From: Motilibacter aurantiacus
GTDB taxonomy: Bacteria > Actinomycetota > Actinomycetes > Motilibacterales > Motilibacteraceae
Length of the DNA stretch: 64,000 nucleotides
Direction: 5' to 3'
Assembly: GCF_011250645.1 (NCBI RefSeq)
Contig: NZ_JAANNO010000002.1
Coordinates: forward strand, 90,179-154,178
Under the pieces are notes generated by a model. That model saw nothing but the letters and a program-made list of their open reading frames with translations. It was not told where the DNA came from and did no database searches. This document shows, piece after piece, positions 50,537 to 58,477 of this stretch; position 1 is the stretch's first letter; every line of letters starts with the position of its first letter. Made by a program: the position numbers and the translations under genes.

Positions 50537-51069
50537 CGGCGACCCGACGGTTCACCGGGGCGGTCTTCATCGCGACGAGCCTCGACGGCTACATCGCTCG
50601 GCGCGACGGTGACATCGACTGGCTGACCGGCCGGTCCGAGAGCATCGGCGAGACCGGCTACGAGGACTTCATGGCCCAGGTCGACTGCCTGGTGATGGGG
50701 CGGGGCACGTACGAGAAGGCCTTGACCTTCGACCACTGGCCCTACGCCGGACGGCCCGTGCTCGTGCTGAGCGGGCGGGCGCCCGCGGACGCGGACGAGC
50801 GGGTCCGGGTCGTGCGCACCGTCGAGGAGGCGGTGGCGGTGATCGAGGAGGCCGGTGCCCGCCGGGTCTACGTGGACGGCGGGCAGGTGATCCGCTCGTT
50901 CCTCGCCCACGGCCTGATCGACGAGCTCACCGTGACCACAGCGCCGGTCCTGCTCGGCGACGGGCTGCCGCTCTTCGGCCGGCTGGACGCCGACATCGCC
51001 CTCGAGCACCTGCGCACGGCGGTGCTCGGTGGCGGGTTCGTCCAGTCGACGTACGCCGTCCTCCACTGA
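50533..51069 (+). CDS. Dihydrofolate reductase-like (RibD C-terminal family) protein
   Basis: A 178-residue single-domain reductase of the YwjB/YyaP type. The N-terminal SLDGYIARRDGDIDWL matches the family, followed by VMGRGTYE (cofactor pocket), a Rossmann-like core and YVDGGQVIRSFLAHGLIDELTVTTAPVLLGDGLPLF. NADPH-dependent reduction is expected; the true substrate is unknown, and a role in folate synthesis is unlikely. It is coupled to the TetR gene and ends at a hairpin. Confidence 0.9.
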   Translation: MTATRRFTGAVFIATSLDGYIARRDGDIDWLTGRSESIGETGYEDFMAQVDCLVMGRGTYEKALTFDHWPYAGRPVLVLSGRAPADADERVRVVRTVEEAVAVIEEAGARRVYVDGGQVIRSFLAHGLIDELTVTTAPVLLGDGLPLFGRLDADIALEHLRTAVLGGGFVQSTYAVLH

Positions 51070-51080
51070 GGACAGCCCAA

Positions 51081-51116
51081 GGGCGCTTCCGCGAAGCAGC
51101 CATCGCCGAAGCGCCC
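51081..51116. terminator. Terminator between convergent genes
   Basis: A 9-bp perfect stem (GGGCGCTTC / GAAGCGCCC) with an 18-base loop, in the 71-bp gap between the DHFR-like gene and DUF4383. Confidence 0.6.
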
Positions 51117-51140
51117 CTCAGCTGAGACCAGGACGAGGCG

Positions 51141-51599
51141 TCAGCGCAGGTCGGCGGTGTGGTCCGCGCGGCGCGACAGCACGACGCCGAGCCCGATCAT
51201 GCCGACCCCCAGCACGAAGTGGAGCCAGTCGTCGGCGGTGTTGAGCGGCACGAAGTTGGCGTCGCTGTCCTTGTCGATCAGCAGGCCGTACAGCCACAGC
51301 ACGAGGTAGACGGCGCCGCCGCCGATGAGGAAGGCGCGCGCGCCGGACACCGTGCGGGCCAGCAGGAAGCCGACGATGCCGAAGGCGAGGTGGACGATGT
51401 TGTGCAGGATCGACACCTGGAACACCCCGAGGAGCTTCGCCTCGGAGTGGTGGCCGGCTCCGCCGAGGTCGTCGTAGTTCGTGGTGATCCCGGGGATGAA
51501 GCCGAGGATGCCGACGAGCACGAACGTCGCCGCGACGACGAGCGCCGCGGTCTGCAGCAGGGTGCGGTGGGCGGTGGGACGGGATCCGACGGTGGACAC
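51141..51599 (-). CDS. DUF4383 membrane protein
   Basis: A 152-residue protein with four membrane helices (about 14-36, 60-80, 88-108, 125-143). The family signature HNIVHLAFGIVGFLLAR is present and a second NTADDWLHFVLGVGMIGLG repeats the pattern. Function is unknown; DUF4383 proteins are often stress-related in actinobacteria. GTG 51599 follows AGGAG at six bases. A sigma-B-like promoter is found 145 bases upstream. Confidence 0.9.
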   Translation of the reverse strand: MSTVGSRPTAHRTLLQTAALVVAATFVLVGILGFIPGITTNYDDLGGAGHHSEAKLLGVFQVSILHNIVHLAFGIVGFLLARTVSGARAFLIGGGAVYLVLWLYGLLIDKDSDANFVPLNTADDWLHFVLGVGMIGLGVVLSRRADHTADLR

Positions 51600-51743
51600 G
51601 TATGGCTCCTGGCGGTGCGATGGCCGCCGCGCCGTCCGCCGGGACGGCGAACGCGCGGCGGGAGCGGTCGTTGGACGAGACGGCCCCGGCTGCTGGAGGC
51701 TGCGGCCGCGTCGGAGGACGCGGCATTGTCTCGCCAGCCGGAA

Positions 51744-51767
51744 TTACCCGTAGGAGGCCGCCCAAAC
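51744..51767 (-). promoter_or_regulatory. Sigma-B-like promoter upstream of DUF4383
   Basis: On the minus strand GTTT (51767-51764), 14 bases, then GGGTAA (51749-51744) fit the actinobacterial general-stress sigma-B consensus GNNT-N14-16-GGGTA. This predicts stress or osmotic induction of the DUF4383 gene. Confidence 0.6.
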
Positions 51768-51780
51768 CGCCCGACGAGCA

Positions 51781-51816
51781 GCAGCGCCCGCCCCGGCGTG
51801 CCGGGACGGGCGCTGC
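51781..51816 (-). terminator. Terminator downstream of hflX
   Basis: A 17-bp stem (51781-51797 with 51800-51816) with one mismatch and a 2-base loop, 28 bases after the hflX stop. Confidence 0.7.
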
Positions 51817-51843
51817 GCGCCGTGCTCGGACGGCTCGGACGGC

Positions 51844-53355
51844 TCAGACGGCCGGGGCCACCGCGTAGGCCGACAGCTCGGCCGCGAGCCCCGCGTCGAC
51901 CCGCGCGACCAGGCGCGTGCCGTCGGGCGTGTGCTCCTCGCTCAGCACCTCGCCGGTGTCGTGCACCCGCGCGACCAGCCCGCCGAGGGCGTACGGGACG
52001 ACCGCGTCGACCTCGACCTCGGGGTGCGGCAGCGCCTCCTCGACGGCCCGCCGCAGCTCGGCGATGCCCTCACCGGTCCGCGCGGAGACGACGACGCAGC
52101 CCCGCTCCGCACGGCGCAGCCGGTCGACCACGTGCGGGTCGGCCGCGTCGGACTTGTTGACGACGACCAACTCGCGCACGTCCCCCGCGCCGATCTCGGC
52201 CAGCACCTGGCGGACGGTCGACAGCTGCGACTCCGGGTGGGGGTGCGAGCCGTCGACGACGTGCACGACGAGGTCGGACTGCGCGACCTCCTCCAGCGTC
52301 GAGCGGAACGCCTCCACCAGCTGGTGCGGCAGGTGGCGGACGAACCCGACCGTGTCGGCGATCGTGTAGGGACGCCCGTCCTCCGCCTCGGCCCGGCGCA
52401 CGGTCGGGTCCAGCGTGGCGAACAGCGCGTTCTCGACGAGCACGCCCGCGCCCGTCAGCCGGTTGAGCAGGCTGGACTTGCCGGCGTTGGTGTAGCCCGC
52501 GATCGCGACCGCCGGCACGCCGCCGCGACGGCGCGCCCCGCGCTGGGTCTCGCGCGCCGTGCCCATCTCCGCGATGTCCTTGCGCAGCTTGGCCATCCGC
52601 GAGCGGATGCGACGACGGTCGGTCTCGATCTTCGTCTCACCCGGGCCGCGGGTGCCGATACCGCCACCGCCGGCCACCCGGCCACCGGCCTGACGCGACA
52701 TCGACTCACCCCAGCCACGCAGGCGCGGCAGCATGTACTGCATCTGCGCCAGCGCGACCTGCGCCTTGCCCTCGCGGCTCTTCGCGTGCTGGGCGAAGAT
52801 GTCGAGGATCAGCGCCGTGCGGTCGATGACCTTGACCTGCACGGCCTTCTCCAGCGCGATGAGCTGGCCAGGGGTCAGCTCACCGTCGCAGACGACGGTG
52901 TCGGCGCCGGTCGCCACGACCACGTCGCGCAGCTCCCGCGCCTTGCCGGAGCCGATGTACGTGCCCGCGTCCGGCTTGTCGCGGCGCTGGATCAGGGCGT
53001 CCAGCACCTCCGAGCCGGCGGTCTCCGCGAGCGCGGCCAGCTCGGCCATGCTCGTCTCGGCGTCCGCCAGCGTGCCCTCGGTCCACACACCGATGAGAAC
53101 GACCCGCTCCAGCCGGAGCTGGCGGTACTCGACCTCGGTGACGTCCGTGAGCTCGGTCGAGAGCCCCGCCACACGACGAAGTGCCTGGCGGTCGGCCAGG
53201 TCGAGCTGCTCGCCGTCGACACCCACACCGTCGATGTCGTCTGCATAGCCAGCAGCGATGGAGTCCGAGAACGTCGCCCGCTCGTCGCTCGCGAGCCCGC
53301 TCTCGTCGTACGTGATCTCGGTGGAGGCCATCAGGGCCTCGGGGGAATTCGTCAT
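51844..53355 (-). CDS. hflX: GTPase HflX
   Basis: A 503-residue ribosome-associated GTPase that splits stalled or heat-damaged 70S ribosomes. The N-terminal HflX domain (about 75-190; DAGTYIGSGKARELRD) is followed by the coiled linker (GPGETKIETDRRRIRSRMAKLRKDI) and the G domain: G1 GYTNAGKSSL, G3 DTVGF, G4 NKSD, G5 SARTG. The N-terminal 50-residue acidic extension is typical of actinobacterial HflX. ATG 53355 is used; ATG 53331 is an alternative. It follows dapF by 112 bp on the same strand. Confidence 0.97.
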   Translation of the reverse strand: MTNSPEALMASTEITYDESGLASDERATFSDSIAAGYADDIDGVGVDGEQLDLADRQALRRVAGLSTELTDVTEVEYRQLRLERVVLIGVWTEGTLADAETSMAELAALAETAGSEVLDALIQRRDKPDAGTYIGSGKARELRDVVVATGADTVVCDGELTPGQLIALEKAVQVKVIDRTALILDIFAQHAKSREGKAQVALAQMQYMLPRLRGWGESMSRQAGGRVAGGGGIGTRGPGETKIETDRRRIRSRMAKLRKDIAEMGTARETQRGARRRGGVPAVAIAGYTNAGKSSLLNRLTGAGVLVENALFATLDPTVRRAEAEDGRPYTIADTVGFVRHLPHQLVEAFRSTLEEVAQSDLVVHVVDGSHPHPESQLSTVRQVLAEIGAGDVRELVVVNKSDAADPHVVDRLRRAERGCVVVSARTGEGIAELRRAVEEALPHPEVEVDAVVPYALGGLVARVHDTGEVLSEEHTPDGTRLVARVDAGLAAELSAYAVAPAV

Positions 53356-53467
53356 ACGGTCTTCTCAACGTCTCGAGCGGGCTGCATCATCCCGACGAGG
53401 CTCCCAGATCGAGCGCGGGCCGTCACACCGGTTTCCCCCGGACGGATGCGTGAGTCGCGCCGCCGGC

Positions 53468-54313
53468 TCAGGCCAGCGCGGCGGCGAGCCAGCCCTCCCC
53501 GACCTCTGCGGTCGCCACGAGCACCGCGGGGCCGGTCAGCTCCACCTCGCCGTCGGGCAGCAGCGTGACGGCGAGCAGGCCCCCCGGCACCTCGACCGAC
53601 CAGCGGCTCGGCGCCCCCGGCCCCGCCGCCCGGGCCGCGACGACCGCGGCCGCGCAGACGCCGGTGCCGCAGGAGCGGGTCTCGCCCACGCCGCGCTCGT
53701 GGACCCGCAACGCGATGGCGCCCGGGCCTCGCCGCTCGACGAGCTCGACGTTGACCCCGTCGGGGAAGGCGGTGGCCGGCTCGACCGCGGGGACCGCCCG
53801 CAGCTCGCCGACGGCCGTCAGGTCCTCGACGAACGCGACGGCGTGCGGGTTGGGGATGTGCAGCCCGACCGCGTCCCAGCTGCCCGTCTCGGTGCCGACC
53901 CGGACCGGCTCGTCCAGCAGGGCGGGACGGCCCATGCCGACGGTGATCTGGCCGTCGGGCTCGAACCTGGCGCGGCGCACGCCGCCGCGGGTCGCGATCG
54001 GCAGCGGGTCGGCCGGGCCCACGTGGGCGAACGCCGCGAGGTAGCGGGCGAGGACGCGTACGCCGTTGCCGCACATCTCCGCGACACTGCCGTCGGCGTT
54101 GCGGTAGTCCATGAACCACTCGGCCTCGCCGGCGAGGTGCGCGACCTCCGGGGCCTTCGCGGTGCGCACGGCGCGGATCAGGCCGTCACCGCCGATGCCC
54201 GCGCGCCGGTCGCACAGCGCGGCCACGAGCCGGGGCGGGAGGTCCAGCTCGCCGTCGGGGTCGGGCACCACGACGAAGTCGTTCTCGGTCCCGTGGCCCT
54301 TGATCACCCGCAT
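53468..54313 (-). CDS. dapF: Diaminopimelate epimerase
   Basis: Converts LL- to meso-diaminopimelate for lysine and peptidoglycan. The 281-residue product has the two-fold symmetric fold with catalytic Cys81 (EMCGNGVR) and Cys215 (SCGTGVC), the proton acceptor/donor pair, plus the N-terminal GHGTENDFVV. ATG 54313 gives a normal-length protein; the open frame continues upstream but is antisense to, or in another frame of, the GGT-like gene. It starts 21 bp after that gene. Confidence 0.97.
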   Translation of the reverse strand: MRVIKGHGTENDFVVVPDPDGELDLPPRLVAALCDRRAGIGGDGLIRAVRTAKAPEVAHLAGEAEWFMDYRNADGSVAEMCGNGVRVLARYLAAFAHVGPADPLPIATRGGVRRARFEPDGQITVGMGRPALLDEPVRVGTETGSWDAVGLHIPNPHAVAFVEDLTAVGELRAVPAVEPATAFPDGVNVELVERRGPGAIALRVHERGVGETRSCGTGVCAAAVVAARAAGPGAPSRWSVEVPGGLLAVTLLPDGEVELTGPAVLVATAEVGEGWLAAALA

Positions 54314-54333
54314 GCCGACCAGTCTGCCAGCGG

Positions 54334-55725
54334 TCAGCCCTCGTCCGGGTGGACCACCGCCGCACTGCCCCCGCCGCCGCGACGGCGCTCCGCGACGGCC
54401 TGCACCCGCCCGTCGTCCTTGAGCTCGAGGGCGACCAGCGCGGCGGCCTCCGGGCCGTCGGCGCTCGCCACGAGCCGGCCGAGCCCGCGGGCCGCGTCGG
54501 CGCCCAGCCCGGCCTCCACGACCACCGCGCCCGACCCCACCCTCGCGCCGCGCGGGGCCTCCAGCGCCTCGTCCAGCGGCAGCCCGCGCTCGACCCGGCC
54601 GCACACGACCGCGGCGACCCCGGCGGTCGCGCCCTTGCCCGGGCGCCCGGTGCCCCCCGTGCCGACCGCGGCGAGGTACGCCGTCTGCCCCGTCGCCGGC
54701 AGCTCCCCGGAGGCGGCCATTGGGTCGGCCCGGTGGGTCACGATCGTCGGCGTAGCCGTGCCGCAGCCACCCGTGGTGGCGGCGCCGAGCGCGAAGCCCG
54801 CCCCCGACACGGGTGCGGCGCCGCCGCGGGCCCCGAGGGTGAGGGCGACCGCCGTCACCCCGCCCCAGCGGTCGGCCGCGACCACCCCGACCACGGCGTC
54901 GTCGTCGGGGCCCTCGGCCCCGTCCGGCGTCGCCGTCAGCACGCGGCGGACCACCGCCTCCGCGCTCGGCGAGCTGCCCGGGCCCGCGGGCAGCCGGGCC
55001 AGCGTCCCCGCCGCGCCGCCGTAGACGTCGAGGCCCGCGTAGAGCCGCGCGCCCGCAGCCCTGGGCAGCGCCGCGGCCGCCGGGGGCAGGGCGATCCCCG
55101 CGTCCGCAGCCGTGCGGCGGACGGCGCTGCCAAGCGCGCCGGAGCGCAGCGCGGCCGGCCCCTGCGCCGCCACGGCGTCCAGCGCGCCCGCCAGCTGGCC
55201 CTTGGCCAGCGCCCGGGCCGGCTCGAGCGCCGCAGCGAGCGGCACGGTCCCCCACGCGCGTGCCGCCGCCTGCCAGGCGGTGGCCGCGCCGAGCGGCTCG
55301 CAGCGCTCGATCCGCTCGACCGTGCCGCCCGCCGGGTCGTAGCGCAGCAGCACCGCTCCCCCACCGAGGCCGGCGGCGTCCGGCTCGGTCACCGCGAGCA
55401 CCGCGGCGGCCGCGAGCGCGGCGTCGGTGGCGTTGCCGCCGGAGGCGAGGGCCGCGGACCCGGCCTGCGTGGCGTCGGCGTCGGGGGACGAGACACCGCC
55501 GCCGTACCCCTCGGCGACGTTGTCCCGGCCCGGCCCCGCGAGCGTGGCCGACATCTGGGCCGGGACGACGAGGAGGCCGGTGCACAGCGCACCGAGGAGG
55601 AGGACGTGGAGCGAGAGCGCGGACCGGCGCATGGTGCGGGGGATACCCCGTCGCCGCCGTCGGCCATGCCTGCGCCGGGCGTCTCGAGTGACCTCGCCGT
55701 CACGTTCCGCTGTCAGCTCACTCAT
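54334..55725 (-). CDS. Gamma-glutamyltransferase-like protein lacking the Thr nucleophile
   Basis: A 463-residue exported or membrane-anchored protein. After a basic leader (1-35) comes a signal/membrane helix (about 38-58). The GGT N-terminal motif is clear (AGSAALASGGNATDAALAAAAVLAVTEPDAAGLGGG, about 88-123). At the autoprocessing site, where active GGT has a Thr-Thr-His start of the small subunit, this protein has DDDAVVGVVAADRWGGVTAVALTL, with no Thr or Ser at the key position. C-terminal GGT features remain (TPTIV, LDEALEAPRG). It is also about 100 residues short. It is therefore probably a pseudoenzyme or scaffold. It overlaps miaA by 8 bases. Confidence 0.8.
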   Translation of the reverse strand: MSELTAERDGEVTRDARRRHGRRRRRGIPRTMRRSALSLHVLLLGALCTGLLVVPAQMSATLAGPGRDNVAEGYGGGVSSPDADATQAGSAALASGGNATDAALAAAAVLAVTEPDAAGLGGGAVLLRYDPAGGTVERIERCEPLGAATAWQAAARAWGTVPLAAALEPARALAKGQLAGALDAVAAQGPAALRSGALGSAVRRTAADAGIALPPAAAALPRAAGARLYAGLDVYGGAAGTLARLPAGPGSSPSAEAVVRRVLTATPDGAEGPDDDAVVGVVAADRWGGVTAVALTLGARGGAAPVSGAGFALGAATTGGCGTATPTIVTHRADPMAASGELPATGQTAYLAAVGTGGTGRPGKGATAGVAAVVCGRVERGLPLDEALEAPRGARVGSGAVVVEAGLGADAARGLGRLVASADGPEAAALVALELKDDGRVQAVAERRRGGGGSAAVVHPDEG

Positions 55726-56626
55726 CGGCGACGGCGGCCAGCGCGTGTCCGAGCAGCGCGCCGGACGACTCGGCGCCCGCGTCCAGCCAGCGGACGCGGG
55801 AGTCGCGGCGGAACCACGACTCCTGGCGCCGGGCGAAGCGACGGGTGGTGCGCACGGTGTCCTCCCGGGCCCACTCCTCGTCCGCCTCGCCGTCGAGGAC
55901 GCGGAGCACCTGGGCGTAGCCGAGCGCGCGTCCCGCCGTCGGCCCCTCGCGCAGCCCTCGCCCGCAGAGCTCCCGGGCCTCGGCGACCAGCCCGCGCTCC
56001 CACATGAGGTCGACCCGCCGGGCGATGCGCTCGTCGAGCTCGGGACGCGGGACCCGCAGCCCGATCTGCACCGCGGGGACGGCGTACGTCGGGTCGGGCA
56101 GCTCGGCCACGAACCCGCGGCCGGTGATCTCGCCGACCTCGAGGGCGCGTACGACCCGGCGGCCGTTGGTGGGCAGGATCGCCGCCGCCGCGGCCGGGTC
56201 GCGCTCGGCCAGCCGCGCGTGCAGCGCCGGCGCGCCGACGACGGCGAGCTCGGCCTCGAGCCGGGCCCGCACGGCCTCGTCGGTGCCGGGGAAGGCCATG
56301 TCGTCGAGCGCCGCCCGGACGTACAGGCCGGAGCCGCCGACGAGCACGGCGGTCCTGCCGCGCGCCTGGATGCCGGCGACGGCCTGCCGGGCGAGCCGCT
56401 GGTACTCGGCCACGCTCGCCGGCTCGGTCACGTCCCAGACGTCGAGCACGTGGTGCGGGACGCCCTGCCGCTCCTCGCGAGTCGCCTTCGCGGTGCCGAT
56501 GTCCAGCCCGCGGTAGAGCTGCATCGAGTCCGCGTTGACGACCTCGCCGTCGAGGGCCTGCGCCAGCTGCACGCCGAGCCCCGTCTTCCCCGACGCCGTG
56601 GGGCCGACTACTGCAATGACCTTCAC
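55718..56626 (-). CDS. miaA: tRNA dimethylallyltransferase
   Basis: Adds the dimethylallyl group to A37 of tRNAs reading UNN codons, the substrate of MiaB encoded nearby. The 302-residue protein shows P-loop GPTASGKT (8-15), DSMQLYRGLDIGTAK, VGGSGLYVRA, NGRRVVRALEV and the C-terminal RRFARRQESWFRRD, all family hallmarks. The ATG at 56626 overlaps the dioxygenase-like gene by 4 bases, and its stop overlaps the GGT-like gene by 8, so the three are translationally coupled. Confidence 0.97.
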   Translation of the reverse strand: MKVIAVVGPTASGKTGLGVQLAQALDGEVVNADSMQLYRGLDIGTAKATREERQGVPHHVLDVWDVTEPASVAEYQRLARQAVAGIQARGRTAVLVGGSGLYVRAALDDMAFPGTDEAVRARLEAELAVVGAPALHARLAERDPAAAAAILPTNGRRVVRALEVGEITGRGFVAELPDPTYAVPAVQIGLRVPRPELDERIARRVDLMWERGLVAEARELCGRGLREGPTAGRALGYAQVLRVLDGEADEEWAREDTVRTTRRFARRQESWFRRDSRVRWLDAGAESSGALLGHALAAVADE

Positions 56627-57354
56627 GCGACGTCTGCTTCAGCGATCTGTAGTGCCCATGTGGCGACGTGGTAGCAGACTCCGTAGGGAGCGGTGCTGAG
56701 CAGGAGCTCGGCGTCGTAGGCCCGCTCCCCCGCCGCGCCAGCGAGCACCTGCCAGGCAGCGCGGCCGCCCGCCGCCAGGGCCGCCGAGTCGTCCTGGCCG
56801 ACGGCCAGCAGCGCCGACGCGTCGGCGCTGCCCAGCGCACGCGCGGTGGCGTCGTCGAACGGGACGGCGCGCGGGTCCGGTCGGCGCGGCGAGGCCGCCT
56901 CGCGCCGGGCGCTGCCGTCACCGGCGACGAGGAGGGCGACCCGGCCCTCCGCGACCGCGCGCCGGCCGAGGTCGCGACAGGCCGCCGGGGGCTCGTCCGC
57001 CGCCACGCCGAGCAGCTCGCGCCGGCCCGCCCAGCCGGCCCGGTCCAGCAGCCAGGTCGCGATCGCCGCGCCGAGCGGGAGGCGCTCCGGGCCGGGGCCA
57101 CCGCCGAGGACCAGCGGGAGGCCGTACGGCGTGAGGTCCGCGCGCGCGGTGGCGGGCAGCGTCCCCGTCCGCGGGGCGCCGGCCACGACCACGACGGTGT
57201 CGGGCCCCGCCGCGACCAGCGCCGCGACGGCCCGGTCGCACGCCGCGCGCAGCTCCGCGAGCTCGGCAGCCGCGCCCGCCGCCACCTCCGGCACGAGGGC
57301 GGGCGGGTGCGGGACGACCGCGGCGGCGACGAGCACCGGACGATTCTGCGGCAC
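56623..57354 (-). CDS. Class III extradiol dioxygenase-like protein
   Basis: A 243-residue cytosolic protein of the LigB-like fold commonly found beside miaA in actinobacteria. VVPHPPALVPEV at the N-terminus supplies the conserved His, and the central region has GPDTVVVVAG. Metal ligands beyond that His are not evident to me, so ring-cleavage activity is uncertain. The operon with miaA suggests a conserved but unknown link. Confidence 0.8.
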   Translation of the reverse strand: MPQNRPVLVAAAVVPHPPALVPEVAAGAAAELAELRAACDRAVAALVAAGPDTVVVVAGAPRTGTLPATARADLTPYGLPLVLGGGPGPERLPLGAAIATWLLDRAGWAGRRELLGVAADEPPAACRDLGRRAVAEGRVALLVAGDGSARREAASPRRPDPRAVPFDDATARALGSADASALLAVGQDDSAALAAGGRAAWQVLAGAAGERAYDAELLLSTAPYGVCYHVATWALQIAEADVA

Positions 57355-57557
57355 GCGGTCGGCGGGTGCACGGGGTCCTCCCGAACGGGGCGGTGGCCGG
57401 GGCGCCGGGCCTGCGGCGTCACCGCGAGCCGGCCTCGGGCCAGGGGCGACGGCCCGTTGGTCGTACGACCCTCGGCCACTGTCGGCGCCGACCGCCCGCC
57501 ACGCAGGGTGGGCCGTGTCGGGGCCGGTCGACGGCCCCGCTTCCCCTGGAGGACCTC

Positions 57558-58361
57558 ATGCCCCTGCGCCGCACCCTGATCGCCCTCGGCTCCGCCGGCC
57601 TCGCCGCCGCCGCGCTGACCCTGCCCACCTCGTCGGCGGGCGCTGCCACCAGCGTCGGCTGCACCGGCGGCGGCTTCCGCATCACGCTGCCCAGCGGCGC
57701 CGTGGTCAGCTCCGGCACGAAGGTCAAGCCGGCCCAGCTGCCGCCCGGCTCCACCCTGAAGGTGCGGGGCAAGCACGTCGAGTTCGACGTCAACGTCTCG
57801 ACGTTCGCGACGTACGACTACACGCTCACGGGCGCGGCGAACCCGGCCGACATGACCGGCGGTGTGCGGACCCCCGTGTTCGCGAGCAAGGTCCCCGAGC
57901 TCGGCGGCCGCACGGTCGACTCCGGCGAGCTGGAGGTCAAGCTCTCCGACAGCGACCTCGAGCTGCGCCGCCGCGGCTCCGGGGAGCTGAAGATGAAGGT
58001 CCAGGCCAAGGACTGCGCCACCGGCGGCATCTTCCAGATGGAGCCCGAGGGCGCGGGCAACGTGCTCGTCACCCACACGCTCGCGGCCGGGATGTACTAC
58101 TACGTCAACCCGTTCACCGGGAAGATCAACGTCGGCAACGGCACCGACTTCCGCGGCAAGGACAGCCCGCAGGTGGCGACCAAGCTCTCCCAGACCGACA
58201 CCGTGTCCACCTGGTCGGTCGCGTCCGGCGGCCGCATGGGCGGCGTCCTCGGCGAGGACGCGGTCGAGCTCTCGGCCGGCGCGTCCGACTGCGTCCAGGA
58301 CTGCCAGGCGCAGAACCGGGTCCGCGGCTCGCTGCCCGTCACCGACCCCGCGTTCTCCTGA
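57558..58361 (+). CDS. Secreted hypothetical protein
   Basis: A 267-residue exported protein: signal peptide (1-29, ending AGA), then a beta-rich domain with four Cys (GCTGGGF, DCATGG, DCVQDC) and Gly/Lys-rich loops. No catalytic motif, repeat or wall anchor is recognised. ATG 57558 is chosen because TGGAGG lies 6-7 bases upstream. It is followed by a strong hairpin, so it is probably monocistronic. Confidence 0.8.
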   Translation: MPLRRTLIALGSAGLAAAALTLPTSSAGAATSVGCTGGGFRITLPSGAVVSSGTKVKPAQLPPGSTLKVRGKHVEFDVNVSTFATYDYTLTGAANPADMTGGVRTPVFASKVPELGGRTVDSGELEVKLSDSDLELRRRGSGELKMKVQAKDCATGGIFQMEPEGAGNVLVTHTLAAGMYYYVNPFTGKINVGNGTDFRGKDSPQVATKLSQTDTVSTWSVASGGRMGGVLGEDAVELSAGASDCVQDCQAQNRVRGSLPVTDPAFS

Positions 58362-58373
58362 TGCCGCGCGGTA

Positions 58374-58413
58374 CGCGGGAGCCGGCCCGGCGCGCCGCCG
58401 GCCGGCTCCCGCG
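58374..58413 (+). terminator. Terminator after secreted hypothetical gene
   Basis: A perfect 14-bp stem (CGCGGGAGCCGGCC / GGCCGGCTCCCGCG) with a 12-base loop, 12 bases after the stop codon. Confidence 0.75.
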
Positions 58414-58477
58414 GCCGCGGCGCCCCGAAGAGCGCGTTCCCCGCGCGGACGGCGCGCCCGCCGCGCACAATCCCCGG

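Noticed and set aside
53468-55585. dapF as a 705-residue fusion running into the upstream gene
   Set aside because: The frame is open but the added part is Arg/Gly-rich and in another frame of the GGT-like gene; ATG 54313 gives a normal DapF.
56846-58477. N-terminal extension of the second histidine kinase
   Set aside because: The open frame overlaps the secreted protein gene and miaA-side genes in other frames and is low-complexity; ATG 58478 gives a standard two-helix sensor kinase.
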